The translations under genes and the position numbers were made by a program. 64,000 nucleotides of DNA from Bugulina stolonifera (Eukaryota > Bryozoa > Gymnolaemata > Cheilostomatida > Bugulidae), in assembly GCA_935421135.1 (NCBI GenBank), contig OW285191.1, forward strand, positions 10,095,700 to 10,159,699, read 5' to 3'. Position 1 is the stretch's first letter. Every line of letters starts with the position of its first letter. Shown here piece by piece: positions 63,501 to 64,000 of this stretch. The notes under the pieces are model-generated. The model searched no databases. It was given only the letters and a program-made list of their open reading frames with translations, and had not been told where the DNA came from.

Positions 63501-64000
63501 TGTTAGCTAATGCTGTGAAATAATAATCGTTCAGGATTAAACTTAACCCAAATTAGTTCAAATGAACTTACCGTTAACCTTGCATATGTGTCACTACTAC
63601 GATCAGATAAGTCTGGATCCGAGCAGCTAAAGCTTTGACCAGAGAAGTTTGTGATTCTAATTTTGACGCTGAATAATCTGGTGCGATAGCCTCTTGTAAC
63701 TGGTGCGGCAATAGATGTTGATGGTGCGGTAGTAGTTGTTATTGGTGTGGTAGTAGTTGTTGCTGGTATGGATGTAGTTGTTGGTATGGTAGTTGTTGTT
63801 GTTGGTATTGTGGTAGTTGTTTTTGGTATGGTAGTAGTTGTTGTTGGTATGGTAGTGGTAGTTGTTGGTATAGTAGTAGTTGTTGTTGGTGTGATAGTAG
63901 TTGTTGTTGGTATGGTAGTAGTAGTTGTTGGTATGGTAGTAGTTGTTGTTGGTATGGTAGTAGTTGTTGTTGGCATTGTGGTAGTTGTTGTTGGTATGGT
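57587..64000 (-). CDS. Gene 4 (3' part): SEA/EGF mucin-like type I membrane protein, paralogue of gene 3 C-terminal half
   Basis: Minus-strand exons, 5' to 3': 64000-63572 (partial), 62865-62664, 62281-62159, 61781-61653, 60647-60484, 59910-59709, 58779-58657, 58279-58145, 57822-57587. All introns are GT-AG and the frame is continuous to TAG at 57589-57587. Order: Thr/Pro stalk (PTTTTTI repeats), SEA-like unit (SFSCSDPDLSDRSSDTY ... CGSLVVESSIEV), EGF (NECNDTDLNDCSPNADC), Cys-rich DEPGRKC module, second SEA-like unit, EGF, second Cys-rich module, transmembrane helix (WLYVIIGVLGLIVIAAILIL) and a tail of about 45 residues with YDNV and RRNSS. Exon lengths copy those of gene 3 exons 18-25 (202/123/129/164/202/123/135/236 against 202/123/135/164/223/123/135/239). 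The 5' exons lie past the window, so I cannot say whether it carries a protease-like head. Confidence 0.85.
57884..57951. repeat. TGTCG/TGTCA pentanucleotide array
   Basis: About 13 units of five bases, with a TGTCG core flanked by TGTCA variants on both sides, in the last intron of gene 4. Confidence 0.9.
58879..59155. repeat. 35-bp minisatellite, about eight copies
   Basis: Units contain ctctctaaccacctgttcc and gtcacttccta. Copies differ at cctgct/cctgtt/cctgtc positions. It lies in the gene 4 intron 58780-59708. Confidence 0.9.
60195..60408. repeat. Perfect 214-bp palindrome (107-bp arms, no spacer)
   Basis: Base-by-base comparison shows 60195-60301 and 60302-60408 are exact reverse complements, centred on gatattataatatc. 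It lies in the gene 4 intron 59911-60483. Neither arm is coding. Confidence 0.95.
61336..61583. repeat. 10-bp minisatellite CACAAACTGT, about 25 copies
   Basis: Units are identical except two adjacent CACAAGCTGT variants near 61441-61460. It lies in the gene 4 intron 60648-61652. Its open frames are artefacts. Confidence 0.95.
63720..64000 (-). repeat. Coding Thr-rich 21-bp repeat of gene 4 (runs off window)
   Basis: On the minus strand the partial exon encodes PTTTTTI/PTTTTTM-type units, then a decaying stretch (TPITTTTAPSTSIAAP) that leads into the SEA-like unit. The nucleotide unit (acaacaactac, accaac) is very close to that of gene 1 exon 14. Confidence 0.88.

Overview
The window is nuclear DNA of a multicellular animal. 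It has GT-AG introns in every gene, reprolysin (M12B) proteases of the ADAMTS type, EGF, SEA and mucin-like extracellular modules, type I membrane proteins, and a load of LTR, non-LTR, SINE-like and MITE-like repeats. An early-branching marine invertebrate such as a sponge would fit, but that is only a guess. The DNA is AT-rich and unusually full of the palindromic word TACATGTA.

Layout. 1-4732: intergenic, with a hAT-like MITE and a dispersed repeat. 4733-16009 (+): gene 1, a 16-exon secreted ADAMTS-like metalloprotease with an intact zinc site, a Thr-rich stalk and two basic Cys-rich modules. 16964-24894 (+): gene 2, a 15-exon tandem paralogue whose zinc site is completely lost. 24895-28578: intergenic. 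28579-56303 (+): gene 3, 25 exons, which starts as a third paralogue (zinc site also broken). Inside the cysteine-rich region it runs into a very different protein: four SEA-like units, EGF modules, a roughly 1,400-residue Ser/Thr/Glu repeat, a transmembrane segment and a short tail. 57587-64000 (-): the 3' part of gene 4, a tail-to-tail paralogue of the C-terminal half of gene 3 with nearly the same exon lengths; its 5' end lies outside the window.

The exon models were built by hand from splice signals and alignment between paralogues. All three complete models keep frame from ATG to stop (985, 726 and 2811 codons), and the partial gene 4 model keeps frame over nine exons.

Mobile DNA sits mostly in introns. 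The best example is a 5.0-kb LTR element (37562-42574) in intron 8 of gene 3. It has nearly identical 664-bp LTRs, a tRNA-Leu type primer site, a 4-bp target duplication and one intact Gag-like ORF with no polymerase. Two older solo LTRs of the same superfamily lie at 11561-12354 and about 34084-35012. A perfect 214-bp palindrome (60195-60408) and long alternating purine-pyrimidine arrays are the most striking non-coding structures.

Taken together, the locus looks like a tandem family of secreted metalloproteases. One member is probably active, one is an apparent pseudoprotease, and one is a pseudoprotease fused to a membrane mucin. How the proteins act together (matrix processing, surface recognition or shedding) is inference only.
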